This document shows, piece by piece, positions 1-9,699 of a stretch of 30,290 nucleotides of DNA. The DNA is taken from the NCBI GenBank assembly GCA_037178675.1, contig JAYMGJ010000390.1:1-30290 (forward strand), read 5' to 3'. The stretch's first letter is position 1, and each line of letters begins with the position of its first letter. The translations under genes and the position numbers were made by a program. This DNA is from Scleroderma bovista (Eukaryota > Basidiomycota > Agaricomycetes > Boletales > Sclerodermataceae). Below the pieces are notes generated by a model. That model saw only the letters and a program-made list of their open reading frames with translations. It ran no database searches and was not told where the DNA came from.

Positions 1-240
1 GTGTAGTGTAGTGTTTGTAATGTAGTGCTGATTACCAAAAATGCGTAGTACAAATGTTGTGTAGCAAAAGTGTAGTACCAGTTGGTAGTTGTCACTGCCA
101 CTTGTGCATCCAAAATTTGACTAAGTGCCCAAAAATGCGAAAAATGCGATATTGTGGACACTGTTTGTCACACCTCTTGCGCAACATGGCAAACCAGACC
201 AAACAAATGCCTTTTCCTACTATGTAGGAGTGGGCTCAAC
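1..240. other. Non-coding AT-rich start of window
   Basis: I see no gene here. The first 100 bases are rich in short GTAGTG/TGTAGT words, a degenerate simple-sequence pattern. No long open frame has coding character. Confidence 0.5.
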
Positions 241-480
241 ACAACAAGTACCCTAATGGTAACTACTAACTACAAACTTGCAATGGTACTATTAGGCTAT
301 TTGACTACTATGCCGGAGTAGGTAAGTTTCCTGGCACTACTACCATATTAACTTGTCTAACAATGGTACAAATCACTACACAACAAATGCTAGTGCTGGA
401 GCTAATGGTAAGTTTCCCACTACCATTACATATTAACTTGTCTAACAATTGTACTAATAGGTTATTTGACTATGGTCAAG
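241..480. repeat. Imperfect tandem repeats of about 80-86 bp
   Basis: Three diverged units can be lined up. CAATGGTACT at 281, CAATGGTACA at 361 and CAATTGTACT at 447 mark the spacing. GGTAAGTTTC recurs at 321 and 407, ATATTAACTTGTCTAACAAT recurs in the second and third units, and an ATTAGGCTATTTGAC-like word occurs near 290 and 456. The array is non-coding. Its origin is unknown. Confidence 0.55.
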
Positions 481-1814
481 CATGATTAGAGGCTATTAGC
501 CTGCCGGAAATTGACAACCACCCTGTAAGTTCTTTTTGTTTAGCTTGATCTAGCTTGTCACTAACTCAACCTTAGTATTGCTTCATTGGAGCAGTGTTTT
601 TGGTACTAGTAGTCAACACACCATGTATGTAGTTAGTAATTGATAATATATTTGGTGCTATACAAATTACTATGAGTGCCATAAGAGTCTGAATGAGTGT
701 TATTACTACTATGAGAGCTTTGAATTGGCTTTTGGACAAAGCCTAGTATTGGTGTTGCAAAGGAGTACTAAGGGTAAGTGTGTACTAGTTTTGCTAATGA
801 TTCTGTACATCTGGGGAGAACTGGGGAGAGCTGTACAGACTTCCACAGAAGTCCACAGTCTATGTCTATCTGGACAGAGCTGTCCAGTATGGACTAAGCT
901 GGGGGCTCTGTGGCTCTGTGTGGCACTGTCCAGAACTGTCCAGAACAAAGTGATTTGCTGATGTTGGTAAGCGATTGATAAGCAGTGTAATAAGGCTGAG
1001 TCATTGATGGGGAGAGCCTGAACAAGCTGCTGAGCCAAGGGAAAGAGCAAAAACATAGGTAAAAAGGGGTGTATAACCAAGAATATGGAAAAATCATTGC
1101 ATGGGGCCCAAAAGAGAGGGGGGGAAAGCAGGGGATGAGTAGATCGAAGCTAAATGAGCATATGCGATGACATAATGCATATGAATCATAGGGGCATGAG
1201 TCATGAATTGATAAGCAGCATGATAAGCATGATTTGAAGGATGATTGGTAAGTGATTGGTAAGGGGAGTAATGGGGATTAGTAATGCCAAGAGGGGATGA
1301 ATAATGCACAGCAGAGTGAGTCAGAGTGAGCCAGAGTGACTCTGTGTGACTCAGACAGAAGGGAAGCACAACCTGTGATTTATTGAACTTTAGATCTGGA
1401 GATGAGCTTCTGAAGCAGTGCCACTGATGGGAGTGGCTGGGGGATAATAAAAGAATTGATCCGACCAGAAGAGCAGTGTCAGGGGGCCTGGAATGACAAG
1501 TAGAGTCACAGCTGGTCACAGAGTGTCACAAATCCCTTGGATTGAGCTTCTGTAGAGCAAAAACGCGAAATTTGGTGCTCCCGAAGTGCAGTCTTCCCTT
1601 GAGCAGTAAGGGGAAGGTTCTGTACTCTATTAGGGCTCCTAAGAAGGGTTCTAGAGCACTGTTTCATTCGTGTTTGTTGCGGGATAGCAGGGAAGAGAAT
1701 CGCAAGTAGCAGATTCGACGTGTCCAGGGAAGCAAGATGAATGATAGAGGGAGATGGATGTGACAGGACTCTGGGATGAAAGTGTTGAGAAAGTAAGTGC
1801 TTAGTCATCACTAG
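481..1814. other. Intergenic region, no supported gene
   Basis: There are several open frames of 60-140 codons, mainly on the minus strand, but they overlap in different frames and consist of low-complexity Ser/His/Tyr/Leu runs. They do not look coding. The DNA has recurring short words: GTCCAG and CACAG around 830-950, GATTGATAAGCAG and TGATTGGTAAG around 970-1270, and GAGTGAGTCAG around 1312-1360. The stretch may be old, decayed repeat DNA. I cannot assign an element. Confidence 0.4.
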
Positions 1815-1893
1815 CACGTGACTTCTCTCTAGAGCCTTGACACGTGATGTGTCTGGACTTGCCATTTTCCATGTGATTCTCTGAGTCACATGA
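1815..1893. promoter_or_regulatory. Cluster of E-box-like CACGTG/CATGTGA sites
   Basis: CACGTG occurs at 1815-1820 and again at 1841-1846. A hairpin-like inverted pair, CATGTGA and TCACATG, lies at about 1871-1893. CACGTG is the core site of bHLH regulators in fungi. The cluster lies 270-350 bp upstream of the TATA box at 2161. Function is inferred from sequence only. Confidence 0.3.
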
Positions 1894-1970
1894 CCAGTTA
1901 ACAAAGTACCAACTAACCGGAGTCATATCCCTTATCTATGACGTATTAAGATAAGGAGAGATAATGTTCC

Positions 1971-1983
1971 TTCTGGAACATTC
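1971..1983 (+). promoter_or_regulatory. Perfect three-unit heat-shock element match
   Basis: The sequence TTCTGGAACATTC fits TTCnnGAAnnTTC, the consensus bound by heat-shock factor trimers. It sits in a small palindrome (AATGTTCC TTCT GGAACATT) and lies about 180 bp upstream of a TATAAATA box. A chance match in 30 kb is possible, so the call rests on position as well as sequence. Confidence 0.35.
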
Positions 1984-2160
1984 CTATGGGTCGATCTAGA
2001 CCGTTTCTTATCTCTTATCTTACTTATGACTCACTGTGGCCTTCTACGAGATTCTACGAGTTTCCACAGGACTACTATGTTAGGAAGGTACTTATCTACC
2101 TATCCGTTTATGGATTCACAGAGACTTCTTACTTTACATGGTCTGTGCGCAGCTCAGACG

Positions 2161-2168
2161 TATAAATA
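2161..2168 (+). promoter_or_regulatory. TATA box
   Basis: TATAAATA is followed after about 30-60 bp by a pyrimidine-rich stretch (CCTCTGTTCTATTC) that could hold the transcription start. It would drive the doubtful spliced frame starting at 2376. It could equally be a promoter within an old LTR. Confidence 0.4.
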
Positions 2169-2375
2169 CCCTTATGCTTCTTGGTAGCAGAGTAGGATTT
2201 TACCCACTACATTTTATCCTCTGTTCTATTCAAGAACTCTCTTAACCACCTTCGGTTAATCCCTCCAAGTTTGAACCAACTAGCAAGAGTGAGTTGATAA
2301 CTTCTATTGTCATTCTTGTCTAGGCCTGCTGTGCTTGTCTATCTCCAGACAGTACTTCCCATTAGAAAGGACCAT

Positions 2376-2649
2376 ATGCAGAGGACTCAGGAGACACAGA
2401 GACGACCAGGTATGAGTTTTCAAGTCTAACGATAGACTTGAGATGACCAAAGTACGTGCACGACGCAGGACTGACAAGGAGAACGCGCTGACCGAGAACG
2501 AGAGGGACTGGGGGAGCAGGCTGGGAAGATATGTACCAGACAGTACACAGGAGCTCAGGGAGAGGCTGTCCCAAGAGCAGGACATAGTTGAGGTCTGCTG
2601 CAATAGCAGAGAAACGTTCCAGAGAAAATGCGGACTCCATAGTGAGTGA
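2376..2649 (+). CDS. Possible small spliced gene, unknown function
   Basis: I do not recognise this product and the model is tentative. Downstream of the TATA box there is a good intron in the leader (2289-2323, GTGAGT...CTAG). An ATG follows at 2376, and a second possible 43-bp intron lies at 2410-2452 (GTATGAG, CTAAC branch-like site, AAAG end). Joining the exons keeps one frame that ends at TGA 2647-2649. The product would be about 77 residues, very rich in Arg, Glu and Gln, with no membrane segment or known motif. It could be the 5' end of a decayed mobile-element gene. The minus strand here also has long open frames, so strand is not settled. Confidence 0.25.
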
Positions 2650-2859
2650 TGAAGTGGGTGTCTGGATTGCGGGTGGAATATCTCCATGGGAAATGATACA
2701 TCGGAACTTGACAGGCAGATAGACCATGGTCTAGGCTCCATGATGGTATAGTCACATGATTGATAGCTTCAAAAATGGTGGAGCTATTCAAAATATCGGA
2801 ATGCCGGCACTGGGTGCCTAAATTTGACATTTGGGCGCTAAAAATGATTCTTCCTTTTC

Positions 2860-5355
2860 TCCTTCGTTTCTCTATTGTTTCTTCTGCTTCTTTGGTTGTT
2901 CTGGTATGGGAGTTGGACTGCAGTAGGTTGCATTCCTCTCTCATACTGAAATGATCATCAATCCTCAGATTCTTCTGCTTCTTGGTGGTTCTTGTGTGAG
3001 GGATGACTGCCAGACGATGGCATTCATCTCTTGCTCCAGGATAGTCATTCTTGTGCAATAGATGGCTATGACGAGCTTGTATTCATTCTTCGCATAAGGA
3101 TAGTCTTGACTTTGCATGATATGGATAGCGAGGGTTGTCTGTATCCCTCAAGTCGGGACAATCTTTCAACAGATCTTGGGTGTGTGTTCTTTGCATTAGT
3201 TTCATCAGCTAACTTTCTCCATGTCCACAGTACCAAACACGTTTGGTGCATGACATTGGTCTCTCGTTTGAGGTCCGATACCAAGTTGATCTTGTGGTAG
3301 TGAGCACAATCAACGATGCACTTGAGAGTAGCACTGCACATGAGAATTGAGGGACCCATGTCATTCAGGTGAGCCCAGCCAAAGACAGCGGCAGTGGTCT
3401 TCTCTCGCCATTGATCCAGAGCATCTCGTAGGTTGTTGTCCGTTTGTGTTCTCTCGTATTTGGCAATGTGTGAATGAGGAGGGATTGACGGTTGTTTTGC
3501 AACAACAGAGGCAAAGCTAGAAAACTCTGATGGGTTGTGGATATCACAACAGACGGCAGGAGAGCCAACATGGCACCATTCACAGCCCATTGGTTGATCT
3601 TCGTTACACTGTAAGTGATCAGTGTCTAGGCGAGTGACTGAGTAACAGTAATGATGTTCAAAAGAAAGAACTTTCTCACCAGCAGCGTCGTTCTCAAAAC
3701 AAACATTGAAAACCTTCCTGCGACACCCTATACCCATGTGGTTCTCGGCATTGATCAGATAATCCATTGCAGGCTCAAGTTCACGTTTATGTCTTTTTTG
3801 TGGTTGATTGAACTCCTTTCTTGTGCACATGGCTTCAGCCATGGCATTTCATAGACCAGCCAAACCAGAGAGATGGTGTTCGGTAGATGGTAAGTTGTTC
3901 TCCTCATAAGTAGACTCCTCTCCATGTGATTCATCTTCCTCCGCATTTTCACCACCCTTGTGTAAACCTGGACAATCACTGGCCAATGGATCCTTCGAAG
4001 TGTTGCTTGATGGAACAGCAGTTTCTGTTTGCCGAATTCGTTTGGCTTGTGGCAGTGACACTGTGGAACTCTTTGCGCTGGCTTTGTGTTTATGAGTTTC
4101 CTCGCGCTGTCTTCGCCTTGCTTCCTTTGCAGCTCACTCGTTGTCAAAGTATTCTTTCTCAGCAAAGAGTATTGCTGTTCCAGTAAGTGCCTTATTATGT
4201 GCCGCGTGACCAAAACACTGCCATAGCACAGCTAGTTTGCAGGTCGCACGCCATTGGCCAACAAACTGAATGTCTGGTACGTCCATGCCCTTTCACAGGT
4301 GAGTACAACTTCATGACTAAAGTGTGATTATATCTTACCATACCAAAAGATTCTGTCGAAGCATAGCCCCTACTGTCACCCACAATGAGCCGCTCAAGCT
4401 CTTTATCCTTAAAGTTTGTGCTCATGTCTGCATTGAACCACTTTATCAAGTCCCTTGCTTTGGGAGGAAGGCAGCTACGCAAGTATTGAGCAGCATTGAT
4501 TGCATCTTGGATATTGTCGAAGAAGATCAGAAATTTCGGCAGCAGTGGATCACCAACTTTCCATCCCAGAGGAACCAAAAATGCGAGGTCAGCATAACTT
4601 CTCAGAGCATATTTGATTTTCCTGACTCCAATCTTGATGTTCGGACGGTCACTGCTCCATCGGATGGTGATAGTTTTGTCAGGATGCATGCGAAGCAGTC
4701 TGAGCGCATTGGTAAGTGCATTGCGTGTGAGCGTTGCAAAAGTAATCATGATTGGGATTGTATCAGGTAGGATGTAATGCAGCCGTTGGAGCTCCTTGTA
4801 CTCTGGCTGAAATTCTCCCCACTCAGTCAGACAATGGGCTTTGTCCACAATTATGCTGATGATGTTTGTGGTAAACAGGCAATTTTTCAACCGCTTCTTG
4901 AATTCCCCGCTTGGTTTCATCAGCTGCTCTGGGCTGACAATGATTGCCCGGTATTTGAATGCATCAACTGCCTGTACATTGAAATGGTTAGAATGGCTTA
5001 TTCACTTTGAGCTTTCAATGGCACTCACAGAAAAATTGGATAAGGTTGCCATCTCAGAATTGATAGCAATTGCAGAGATTCCAGCCTTAGTTAGTGAGGC
5101 CGCATTCTGCTTTCCAAGCAGGTTAAGTGGAGTAACCACTATCTGTATGCCATTAGGGCGGAAGAGCAATGGCAGCCAAAAACAGAGGGTCTTCCCCATC
5201 CCAGTTCCAGCTGTACAGATGACATCCTTGTCTCCCTTCAAGAGTGCTTCTGATACCTTAAGCTGCCAGAGACATGGGCGTACTGTGAAGGTTTGCTGTG
5301 CTTGCTGGCAGATCGTTGCCAATGTAGGGTATGGACTCGGCGAAGGTAGTACCAT
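2860..5355 (-). pseudogene. RecQ-like ATP-dependent DNA helicase, decayed
   Basis: The frame encodes the two RecA-like lobes of a DEAH-type RecQ helicase (3'-5' DNA unwinding, nuclear), as in the expanded helicase family of mushroom genomes. The ATG is at 5355. Visible motifs are Q/0-like RPCLWQLKVSEALLKGDKD, Walker A GTGMGKT, motif II as VDKAH (normally DEAH), motif III-like TFATLT, and motif V GMDVPDIQF. Motif VI reads QCFGHAAH where the family has Q-R-x-G-R. Introns are seen at 4972-5028 and near 4272-4318. Behind the helicase core is a Cys/His-rich C-terminal region (about 3100-3850) with a W-R motif. In-frame TGA codons at 4134-4136 and 3849-3851, the DEAH change and the Arg losses in motif VI all argue for a dead gene. 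The 3' end is uncertain. Confidence 0.88.
2881..3110 (-). repeat. Imperfect about 90-bp repeats in helicase tail
   Basis: CTTCTGCTTC at 2881 and CTTCTGCTT at 2972 start two related units 91 bp apart. A third, partial unit lies near 3050-3110. On the minus strand they translate to a repeated charged motif ending in HTRTTK (DYPGARDECHRL..., DHFSMREECNLL...). The third unit is in another frame, so the tail is broken. The repeats follow directly on the helicase C-terminal region. Confidence 0.5.
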
Positions 5356-5862
5356 GTATAGCAAATCTCCATATCATTGTCCGGGGATTCTGAAAATATG
5401 TTTTATTATATAATCCTATTGGACTTATTGACCTGAAGCCCATTTTATTTCGTAGTCCGCTGTCAGCCTGACATTGTTTACAAATGTTTTACTCCAGCCG
5501 CTGCTGAGAGTGTGAGGATGTTTAAGGTTGTGCTGTGTTTGAATTTGTGCATAGCCACTCGGAATTTTCCACCACTACCGTACTAGGATGTAGCCTCACA
5601 CTCGAAGTAGCAGATGGGAAGGAGCCTGGAGCAGATGGCCCAACATGGTTAACGGATGTGTGGTTACTAGATGCTTGGGGATCCCTGCCATGGCAGTGGT
5701 ACTGGTAGTGCCCGGAGGAGGATAAAATGGTATTGCTTCGCCTGTATTTGTGGCCGGTGATGCAGCCTTGTGCGCTGATAATTGAGGCTGATGGTTGACA
5801 CTAAACAAGTCCATGCCACTTCTTAATGGCCTGTTTTTGGTTTGTGGATCTGCACACTGGGT
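5356..5862. other. Spacer between helicase and transposon copy A
   Basis: I see no gene. A minus-strand open frame of about 100 codons (5596-5901) runs across the transposon's left terminal repeat and has a Pro/Thr/Ser-rich, non-conserved look, so I do not call it. Confidence 0.5.
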
Positions 5863-5885
5863 CATCAGCAAATGTGTCAAATTAC
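5863..5885 (+). repeat. Left terminal inverted repeat of copy A
   Basis: The 23 bases are an exact reverse complement of 13865-13887. They begin CATCAGCAAATG and end AAATTAC. The bases outside differ between the two ends apart from a shared GT. Confidence 0.85.
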
Positions 5886-5919
5886 TTTCCTTACTTGGCA
5901 AGCTTTTCCAGCTTTGCTA

Positions 5920-6040
5920 AGCACAACAAGTATGAAAAGTGCGACAAGCACGAAAAGCAACTGTCTGATGCTTTTCTGCCTTTTTTCTCACTCGTTGAAA
6001 AGTCCCAAAAGTCAAACAAGCACAAAAAGGTGGAAAAGTA
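5920..6040 (+). repeat. Left subterminal AAAAG-rich region of copy A
   Basis: GAAAAGT/GAAAAGC words recur near 5935, 5953, 5997 and 6034, with related AAAAGT and AAAAAGG words in between. Dense short subterminal repeats are the usual binding sites of transposon proteins in CACTA-like elements. That role is inferred here. Confidence 0.45.
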
Positions 6041-7050
6041 GTTCAAGTACACAATGTTGGCTCTACTACTAGTACACAATTTCGAACGAATGATGGTCTG
6101 CAAACTTATTAACATAGAAATGACAAAATGAGTTATAAGAATTGTGAGGTCTGATTTCTGGCGACACAAAATTTCTATTGTAGACCGGGATGAGATGCGC
6201 TGCATGGAAAATGGCATCTATGTGAATGACAGCGGTGTTGGGCCGTTCACCCCAAGCAAAACTGGGGCGAACCATCCACATCCCGGTGACCTCATCTGCT
6301 GCATCTCCAATGCGATCAAACCAATGGACGATGGCACAGTGGTGGAGTTTTCTATGAGTCCTGAAAGAGAAGAAACAGAGGATGCGAGCAACATCCATAC
6401 CATGCATTCCATCAAGCTCAGGGTTAGTAATAATGAATACACAGTCATAGCGGGGACCATCTTGTCTCCAAGTTGGTGTGGCATGAATATATTCATGCTG
6501 CATGCCTCCAATACCACTAAGATTGCTTGGAGCATAGAACATCGATGATGCCGAGCTATAAACATAAATTTTCCCTTGGTATTTTGGGCACTCCAAGGGG
6601 GAAACATCGGCAGGGTTGTGATCGTCGTCTGGAAATAGTTGCCCAAAAAAAAATGTTTGGACAAGTTTGGGGAGGTTGGGGATGTTCAGCTCATCGGCAA
6701 GTGCAGCCACTGTTCTTGCACATTTATATTCTATACAAAAAATGCCAGTTATTGAATTGCATGGCTGTACCAGACAGAGGAGCTTACGCCGCATTCGAGC
6801 AAGGCACACATGTGCTTCAACCCTTGGTCCTTCAACATCTTCGCAGTCACTATTACTGTCCTCAATGCTAGCTGATGCTGGGAGATCTTCACAGGTCACA
6901 ACTCGATTTTTGTTGCCATTGGTTGGATTAGCCACAGCTAGTTGCAGCCGAGTCGTGTTGTGTGACACTAGAGGTCAAGAGGCGTGAGTGCAAGCAGTGT
7001 ATTTAATTCAAAACCTTACCAAGCGCCTCGATGACTGTTGAAAGGCATGT

Positions 7051-7306
7051 CACTGCAAGCATTTCTCAATGTTCCATGACAAAACATTGTAAAAAAATAG
7101 AAGAAAGAGATACTCTTTTATTTACAATTTTGTTTAACAAAAAAGACAAATATCATACAGCATCATTTTTGTCATTTTTTGTGTCAAGACATGATTTGAG
7201 ATCATTTCTTATGTTAGGACTATAAAAAATTTAACTTTTTTCTTTTGCCTGTTCCTTGCAAAACAAATTAAAAAAGACAATGTAACTTTTCTCATAGCAA
7301 ACATTT
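7051..7306 (+). repeat. Left arm of the fold-back MITE
   Basis: This arm is roughly 85-90 percent complementary by eye to 7514-7772. The inner limit is approximate. Confidence 0.75.
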
Positions 7307-7513
7307 TGGCATGTTTTATTAGAAATAATATACCATATTATTCTTCAAAACATGTTGAAAGAAAACAACAATTTTTTCTTTAAGAAACATGGTTGTTCCT
7401 GGATGCTGATTGGCTGGCTAGAGTGTTATTACCAAAAATATATAGCATGTTTGCTAAACATTTATTGTTATAGAATAGAATATCTTTTGATTCAATTTTT
7501 CACTCCAGAAAAT

Positions 7514-7772
7514 TGCAAATGTTTGCTGTGAGAAAAATTACATTGTCATTTCTTTATTTGTTTTGCAAGGAACAGGCAGAAGAAAAAGGTTAAATATTTT
7601 ATAGTCCCAACATAAGAAATGATCTCAAATCATGTCTTTACACAAAAATGACAAAAATAATGCTGTATGATATTTGTCTTTTTTGTTGAACAAAATTGTA
7701 AATAAAAGAGTATCTCTTTCTTCTATTTTTTTCCAATGTTTTGTCATGAAACATTGGGAAATGCTTGCAGTG
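7514..7772 (-). repeat. Right arm of the fold-back MITE
   Basis: This is the inverted partner of the left arm. The outermost 14 bases match exactly before scattered mismatches begin. Confidence 0.75.
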
Positions 7773-9143
7773 TGTTCCTCAAAGCATGCCTCGGCGTTCA
7801 AAGTCAATATGTGATGCCGCCAATTTGTCTAAACGTTGGTTGATGATTAGCATTTGACCCAATGCTTGATACTTATTTGTGCGGCAGTATGGCCTCTTGA
7901 CAGCTTTCACATGTTTCGACTTGGTGATTGATGAACAAAGGCCATTTGGCACCCCAAACCACCAGATTAATTGCTTATAGTGTTTCATGGCATGTTGTCG
8001 AGGGAGAGAGAATGTGGTGACCACACCCTCCTTCTTGAAGATCTCACAGTGTTGATAAAACTGTGCAAGTATTTCGTCGAGGTCGTCCAAGTCCTTTGCT
8101 GTAAGCACATTGCACCGTACAAGGTAGCAGAATTCCAAAAAAGCACGCAGTGTGCACACGATATCTTCTGGGACGTGACCCTTGATTGCTGGCAAGTATA
8201 CCTGTAAGGCAGGATCAAGATAGTAAGAATTTGATATAACAAGATGGACTTACTTTCATAAGCGCTTTGGAGTCATCGCCCGTCCACTGCTTGAAATGTT
8301 GGCCCTGTGGAAACCATCGTAGACCAGGGAATGATGCAACTGCCGCAATACTGGGGAGTATTTGGGTTAGTTCTGAAGAATGACTGGTCATTGAGGATAG
8401 TGCTTACCGCCGATCAATATCATCCAGTATTTCATTTGCACGGGCATCCATATGTGTACGATGAAGGTACTTTTCCACCCATTCAATCAAGTGGTCCTTA
8501 AATGTGCCCTTAATGATTTGATGAAGGAGGTCAGGTGCGATGAGTTCGTGAATATCTGCTTGGAGGAAATCATTTGTAAATGGGACTAACTCCCCTACAA
8601 TGCCATATTCATGCCATAGCGCATCCAGTGAAAACTCCTTGACCAATGCTTCGGTGTGTTCACGGCAACGATGAAGCACATTGTCTTCGTCCAGGTCATT
8701 GCGATATGCAAGGCATCTACCAACTCAGGAAGTTAGATTCAAATTGTAAATACTTGTGTGGAACAAACCGAACATACCATGGACACCAATTGCAGACTAT
8801 ACATGTTAAAAGGGCTTGTTCCTCGTAATCAGCAATGTATGGCCCTAGCCCATAGATAACATGCCGGTAATGTCCATCTCCAAACGGAGTGACCTCGGGC
8901 TTACTCATACCAGGTTGGAAGGTCTTGAGGATATGACCAAGTGATGAGTGGAAGAGTTGTCACCGAAACCGTCGAAAGTTTGCTTTGTTGGTGTGCTCTC
9001 TTGTAGCTATATGATGCATCAGGTACCAGTCTTTCCAGATTAGAATTGACATACTTTTTGGCATCGCAAGAAATCCAATCAATACTATGCCATTGCGATG
9101 TGCACGGTGAACATTGTTGCGAACATTTCCAACGGATAAGTAC

Positions 9144-9699
9144 TGTAAGGAACTAACACGACTTAGCTACGCAACTACGAAATATTTCCGATCTATGAAG
9201 CACTTGAGAGGGCCCGGGCGTTGGTGAGGACGCCTACCGCGGACCTCAGGTGAGTTATGGTCAGTACCAGGTAACTGGTATCGATCGTCCTGCGACCGGC
9301 AAGACCCACAAAGGGCAGGGTGGACGTATGTCATCTACGACGCACCGAAGCGGCCAGGTTAGATCCCGCGCCCTATGTCCTGAGGCATGGCCCTCTCAGT
9401 GCTTTGCCGCCCCTTGTATTTTAGCTTTGACATATTCTTTGTACCTTAGATACATTGTCTGCTCGGACGTTGAGCCACTCGCGCTTTGACGTCATTAGTA
9501 CTGTACTTAAGCCGCCTGTAGCAGCCTCGAGCTGCAGCAATCCGATTCCCCCACTTCCGTATCTCACGTCCGAATCCTCAAGTCTAAGCAGTCACAAGTT
9601 TCCCATCGTATCTACAGCGTTCACCGTCTAAAGTTCCGAATCTCTCTCGTCTCTCTTCTCTTGTCCTCTCGAACACCCGAACCCGCACCTTCCCCTACA
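9144..9699 (+). mobile_element. Solo LTR 1 in the transposase of copy A
   Basis: A 556-bp sequence starts TGTAAGGAAC and ends CCCCTACA. It is flanked by GTAC at 9140-9143 and 9700-9703 (AGTAC if one base is shared). Deleting it with one GTAC restores a continuous transposase reading across ...DYYPLY|LSVGNVRNN. TG...CA ends, short duplications, no coding capacity and a CT-rich 3' third fit a solo LTR left by recombination of an LTR retrotransposon. It does not resemble the LTRs of the gypsy element in this window. Orientation is inferred from the CT-rich end. Confidence 0.8.
9487..9494. promoter_or_regulatory. CRE-like palindrome in solo LTR 1
   Basis: TGACGTCA is the consensus site of ATF/CREB-type bZIP factors. 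It lies in the middle of the LTR, where promoter elements are expected. Function is inferred. Confidence 0.3.

Larger units (their letters stand above)
7051..7772. mobile_element. Fold-back MITE with CACTG...CAGTG ends, TSD TGT
   Basis: The 722-bp insertion has no coding capacity. Its ends read CACTGCAAGCATTT and the reverse complement, and the inverted arms run about 255 bp each (7051 to about 7306, and about 7514 to 7772) around a loop of about 0.2 kb. TGT flanks both sides. Removing the element with one TGT restores the transposase exon, and copy B supports the joined reading (GGCACCTGCC at the same place). CACTG termini with a 3-bp duplication are typical of the CACTA/CMC superfamily, so it is probably mobilised in trans by such a transposase. 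Confidence 0.85.

Noticed and set aside
709..1519. Overlapping minus-strand open frames of 67-141 codons
   Set aside because: They overlap in different frames, are low-complexity and show no motif or intron pattern. The DNA itself is repetitive.
1498..1908. Possible LTR-like insertion flanked by AAGTA
   Set aside because: One end reads TGTTAAC on the minus strand, but the other end lacks CA, and a 5-base match within a few hundred bases is expected by chance.
2310..2741. Two overlapping minus-strand frames opposite the small spliced gene
   Set aside because: Ser/Leu-rich and without motifs. They look like antisense shadows of a charged plus-strand frame, though strand is not settled.
5596..5901. 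Minus-strand frame of 101 codons
   Set aside because: It crosses the terminal inverted repeat of copy A, so it cannot be one conserved gene.
7031..7225. Small frames in both arms of the fold-back element
   Set aside because: The two are mirror images of one another from the inverted arms, and the sequence is AT-rich and non-coding.
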